A stretch of 64,000 bases of DNA from Mauremys mutica (taxonomy: Eukaryota > Chordata > Testudines > Geoemydidae), in contig NC_059081.1 of the NCBI RefSeq assembly GCF_020497125.1, forward strand, positions 61,834,768 through 61,898,767, in the 5' to 3' direction. Each line of letters begins with the position of its first letter. Position 1 is the first letter of the stretch. The notes under the pieces were generated by a model. The model was not told where the DNA came from. It worked only from the letters and a program-made list of their open reading frames with translations, and searched no databases. Positions 61,060 through 64,000 of this stretch are shown piece by piece. Position numbers and translations under genes: made by a program.

Positions 61060-61570
61060 TTTGAATAAGATGGCAAGACAGTGTGACAAACGTGGAAGTG
61101 TTAAATCATGCTGGTATGTCATTCACGGGACCGTTCATTAGTAAGAAAAGACTTAGGTGGCTTGGACATGTCAAGTGAGTGCTGCACTACAGGATCCCGA
61201 AGAGTGTGCTGTACTCCGAAGCTCGCGAAGGGTCTAGAAAGAGAGGCAGTGCGCTGCGCAGATTTTGGGATGCTTGCAAAGAGAACTTAGTATGTTGTGG
61301 ATGATTGGGAAAGGAATGCAGTGCGCCGCTCTGGTTGACGGAGCCAGCTTGTAGATGGAGCGAAGCATTGCGAGGTGGACTGGATCAAGCTTTGTGATGA
61401 CCAGCGTCAGAGGAGGAAAGAATCAGTTGCTTGGATTCAGAGCATTGCTCGTGTGTGGGTGTGCCCTACCGGTGGACGGTGCTGTCACTAGCCCACTGGA
61501 CTCAGCAGCCATCAAAGAACTCACTGGCGCACACACCATGCCCTGTAAAGAGCGCTGGTACCGCTGATTG
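61060..61570 (+). pseudogene. Non-LTR retrotransposon reverse transcriptase, C-terminal tail, decayed
   Basis: Frame fragments in order read IRWQDSVTNVEVLNHAGM, SKKRLRWLGHV, YRIPKSVLYSEAREGSRK, RFWDACKENLV, and later CDDQRQRRKNQ-like text and a degenerate cysteine/histidine finger region. The RLRWLGHV...RIPK.VLY.E...G.R..G series is typical of the tail of LINE-type polymerases that end with a C2H2 knuckle. The clade cannot be named from this piece. Several frameshifts and stops are present. It is distinct from the CR1 copies nearby. Confidence 0.65.
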
Positions 61571-61875
61571 ATTGAACCCTCGGGAGACGGCGGTCTACAT
61601 TTCCTGCCCTAACCTGCCATGCATTCTGACGGTGCTCAATCCCGTACGCTCCTGGGAATCACATCACCCACCCTTGTGAGTGGAACAAGGGCAGTTCAAT
61701 ACCACAGTGGGTTCAGACAGGGCATGAAGAATGTTGCTGTAGCTAATGGGAGCTGCGGAAGGAAGTCGAGGAGAAGGTAAGTTATCGCCAGCGGAATTTA
61801 GCCAGGACATGGGGAGTAATGCCAGTCACTCACTCCCGTAAGGAGGCCCAGGCCTCGGCCAAACCAGGCATCAGT
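61571..61875. other. METTL21A 5' intron, no clear feature
   Basis: A stretch GCGGAATTTAGCCAGGACAT at about 61791 resembles a widespread retroelement 3' sequence, perhaps the end of the LINE relic. No exon recognised. Confidence 0.35.
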
Positions 61876-62361
61876 AAAGAAAACAGCGTGTGGGGGCGGG
61901 GGGGGAGGGGCAAGGTGAGCTGAATCCGTGGAGCTTTGTCGCGCACAGGAAATCTGTGTCTAGCCGCTGCCAAGCCCCCGCCCCGCGATGGGGACAGGGC
62001 CTGGCGGCGGAGCTGCCGGGGGGCTCGGGCAGGGCTCGGCCGGCCACGCGCGCTGCTGAGGGGCCGCTCCTGCGGCGAGCGGCCTGCCCGGGGCGGTGCA
62101 AGCAGCGCCCCTTTCCCGCTGGGGACGGGGGGGCTGGAGCCCACGCAACGAGCCCCCGGGCTGTCCCGGGAGGGGCCGCCCTGCACCCCGGGGCCGGGCA
62201 CTCACCGCCACCTCCTGGCTCCAGGCCGCGCCGAGTCCCGGCAACACCCGCCCCGCCCGCGGAGCAGCGGGGCGGGGCTGGGCCGGGCCCGCAAGGGTTA
62301 AAAATGCTGCAATGAGTCGAGGGGGGGCGGCCCGGGAGTCCCTGCTCCCGCATGGGGCCAG

Positions 62362-62380
62362 CCCCCCCCCCCCCCCCCCC
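62362..62380 (+). repeat. C19 homopolymer
   Basis: Nineteen consecutive C after a G at 62361. On the minus strand it is G19, inside the likely METTL21A promoter/first-exon zone, and its length may be wrong in the assembly. Confidence 0.95.
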
Positions 62381-62591
62381 ACCCCGGGCGTGAGCTGCTG
62401 CCGCTACAGTGGGGCCGCTCAAGCCACCCCGCGCCGGGGCGGGGCGGGTGTAATGGACACGCCTCCCTCGTTACCAGCGGGGCCGGGCAGCCTTTCCTCG
62501 GGACAGAGAGCGGGAGGCGCCTGCGCCGCGGCAAAACGGGCTCTGTGAAATGCCCGCCCCGTAGCCTAGGGGCGCGGAACTCCCCAGCCGG

Positions 62592-62610
62592 ACTACAACT
62601 CCCTGGTGCC
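62592..62610 (+). promoter_or_regulatory. ZNF143/THAP11-type SBS motif
   Basis: ACTACAACTCCCTGGTGCC agrees with the known ACTACAAnTCCCAGnATGC element apart from a few positions. A second, inverted copy is 56 bp away. Confidence 0.65.
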
Positions 62611-62665
62611 CCAGAGTCTCCCCTAGGGTGAGGCCATGGGTCAGGCCGGCTGCCTGGCCGTGGTG

Positions 62666-62683
62666 TATCCTGGGAGATGTAGT
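62666..62683 (-). promoter_or_regulatory. ZNF143/THAP11-type SBS motif, inverted copy
   Basis: On the minus strand it reads ACTACATCTCCCAGGATA, close to the ZNF143/THAP11 consensus. Together with 62592-62610 it forms an inverted pair at the upstream edge of the METTL21A CpG island. Confidence 0.65.
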
Positions 62684-62899
62684 CCGGCCGGGGGCCCATT
62701 GAGGAGGAAGGCAGCATGAACCACGGTGCCCGCATTTTAGAATTAAACTATTAGCGGGGTTGTCCGGAATATTTCAGTTTGGGGCCAAAAAACAAACAAA
62801 TAAATAATCTGATATTCGGGGGTTTGGGGTTTTTTTTATTACAAAAAATCAAAATTTTCCCAGGTGCACAGATATTTTCTCTGAAACATTTTGTTTAGT

Positions 62900-63652
62900 C
62901 ATAAGAACATAAGAAAGGCCGTACCGGGTCAGACCAAAGGTCCATCTAGCCCAGTATCTGTCTACCGACAGTGGCCAATGCCAGGTGCCCCTGAGGGAGT
63001 GAACCTAACAGGCAATGATCAAGTGATCTCTCTCCTGCCATCCATCTCCATCCTCTGACGAACAGAGGCTAGGGACACCATTCTTACCCATCCTGGCTAA
63101 TAGCCATTTATGGACTTAGCCACCATGAATTTATCCAGTCCCCTTTTAAACATTGTTATAGTCCTAGCCTTCACAACCTCCTCGGGTAAGGAGTTCCACA
63201 AGTTGACTGTGCGCTGTGTGAAGAAGAACTTCCTTTTATTTGTTTTAAACCTGCTGCCTATTAATTTCATTTGGTGACCCCTAGTTCTTGTATTATGGGA
63301 ATAAGTAAATAACTTTTCCTTATCCACTTTATCAACATCACTCATGATTTTATATACCTCTATCATGTCCCCCCTTAGTCTTCTCTTATCCAAACTGAAG
63401 AGTCCTAGCCTCTTTAATCTTTCCTCATATGGGACCCTCTCTAAACCCCTAATCATTTTAGTTGCTCTTTTCTGAACCTTTACTAGTGCTAGAATATCTT
63501 TTTTGAGGTGAGGAGACCACATCTGTACACAGTATTCGAGATGTGGGCGTACCATGGATTTATATAAGGGCAATAATATATTCTCAGTCTTATTCTCTAT
63601 CCCCTTTTTAATGATTCCTAACATCCTGTTTGCTTTTTTGACCGCCTCTGCG
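62900..63652 (-). mobile_element. CR1 LINE, 3' 750 bp, minus strand
   Basis: The 3' tail starts CATAAGAACATAAGAAAGGC. The minus-strand frame reads [40 protein letters not shown] and [33 protein letters not shown] with a single open frame of about 190 codons. It is less decayed than the copy at 55630-57240, so it is probably younger or a different subfamily. The reverse-transcriptase active site is beyond the truncation. Confidence 0.95.
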
Positions 63653-64000
63653 GAAATCCAGTTTTCTGTCAAAATCTGTTTTTAACAGAAAATTTTCAGC
63701 CAGCCCTAGTAATGTGATTTATATATCATGTGGGCAGTGTAACATTTATGATTTCCTTAACTATCCCTTGCTTGCTTTAAATAGCCTCAGTTTTGTAGAG
63801 GATGTGCAAGTACAGGTTGTTACTTAGCAACCTTCACCAGTTTTTAAAATAAAGGTTCTTTGTCTCTGGAATCTCTCTAAAGTACTAGATAGGCATCTAT
63901 CACCTTGATATCTAAATGCCAAGCAAATGTATGCCAAAAAAAAAATCAAAATTCCTGAGAGATATTTGGAAGTTCTGCCTCTCCCTGGTTTCAGTTGTGT
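63653..64000. other. Region upstream of METTL21A, no gene seen
   Basis: AT-rich sequence; the stretch to about 63710 belongs to an A/T-rich repeat interrupted by the CR1 copy. Confidence 0.4.

Larger units (their letters stand above)
61880..62720 (-). promoter_or_regulatory. METTL21A: CpG island, METTL21A promoter
   Basis: Very GC- and CpG-rich in an AT-rich neighbourhood, with GC boxes (GGGGCGGGGCGGG at about 62436-62448 and GCGGGGCGGGGC near 62268-62279). No TATA box is evident. A minus-strand splice donor GCG/GTGAGT at 62206/62205 suits the end of a non-coding first exon that would splice to the acceptor at 60565. The large overlapping open frames on both strands here are products of the low stop-codon frequency. 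Start sites may be dispersed; I cannot place one exactly. Confidence 0.75.

Noticed and set aside
61830..62735. Several long overlapping open frames on both strands (up to about 180 codons) rich in Gly, Pro, Ala and Arg
   Set aside because: They fall in the CpG island, where GC-rich sequence rarely contains stop codons. None shows a domain, and frames on both strands are equally long.

Overview
This is a stretch of vertebrate nuclear genome. The abundant CR1 LINE tails, the tRNA-derived SINE with a CR1-like 3' tail, and the many PIF/Harbinger and hAT non-autonomous elements point to a sauropsid. A turtle is the best fit, probably a hidden-necked one. The species call is inference from repeat content. 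Two host genes can be read exon by exon.

Gene 1 is CREB1 (plus strand). All seven coding exons are present (14932-15045, 20087-20233, 22014-22114, 25997-26139, 27959-28141, 29442-29592, 35073-35217). They join in frame with canonical GT/AG splice sites into a 327-residue CREB: glutamine-rich Q1, the kinase-inducible domain with the PKA-site serine, Q2, and a bZIP. The 5' non-coding exon and promoter lie left of the window, so bases 1-14923 are taken as first-intron sequence. The 3' UTR is long, about 5.8 kb, and probably ends near tandem AATAAA signals at 40968-40977.

Gene 2 is METTL21A (minus strand), the seven-beta-strand lysine methyltransferase that acts on HSP70 proteins. Its three coding exons (60388-60534, 58777-58888, 54433-54830) give 218 residues. 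A CpG island at about 61.88-62.72 kb carries its likely promoter, with a candidate non-coding first-exon donor at 62205/62206 and two inverted ZNF143/THAP11-type motifs. The two genes converge tail to tail, as in human chromosome 2q33.

The rest is introns and a 13-kb intergenic segment filled with transposon remains. These include a 3.5-kb decayed PIF/Harbinger element with remnants of both its transposase and its Myb/SANT-like gene (8807-12370). There is a fold-back hAT element made of two inverted copies of the same transposase 3' end (48232-50030). Several hAT and Harbinger MITEs keep recognisable target-site duplications, some nested inside older repeats. CR1 copies lie on both strands, and MIR/L2-type SINE/LINE tails and a decayed non-LTR reverse-transcriptase tail (61060-61570) are also present. 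No tRNA, rRNA, CRISPR or prokaryotic feature was seen. The most unusual structures are the fold-back hAT and the hairpin-rich Harbinger MITE in a CREB1 intron.
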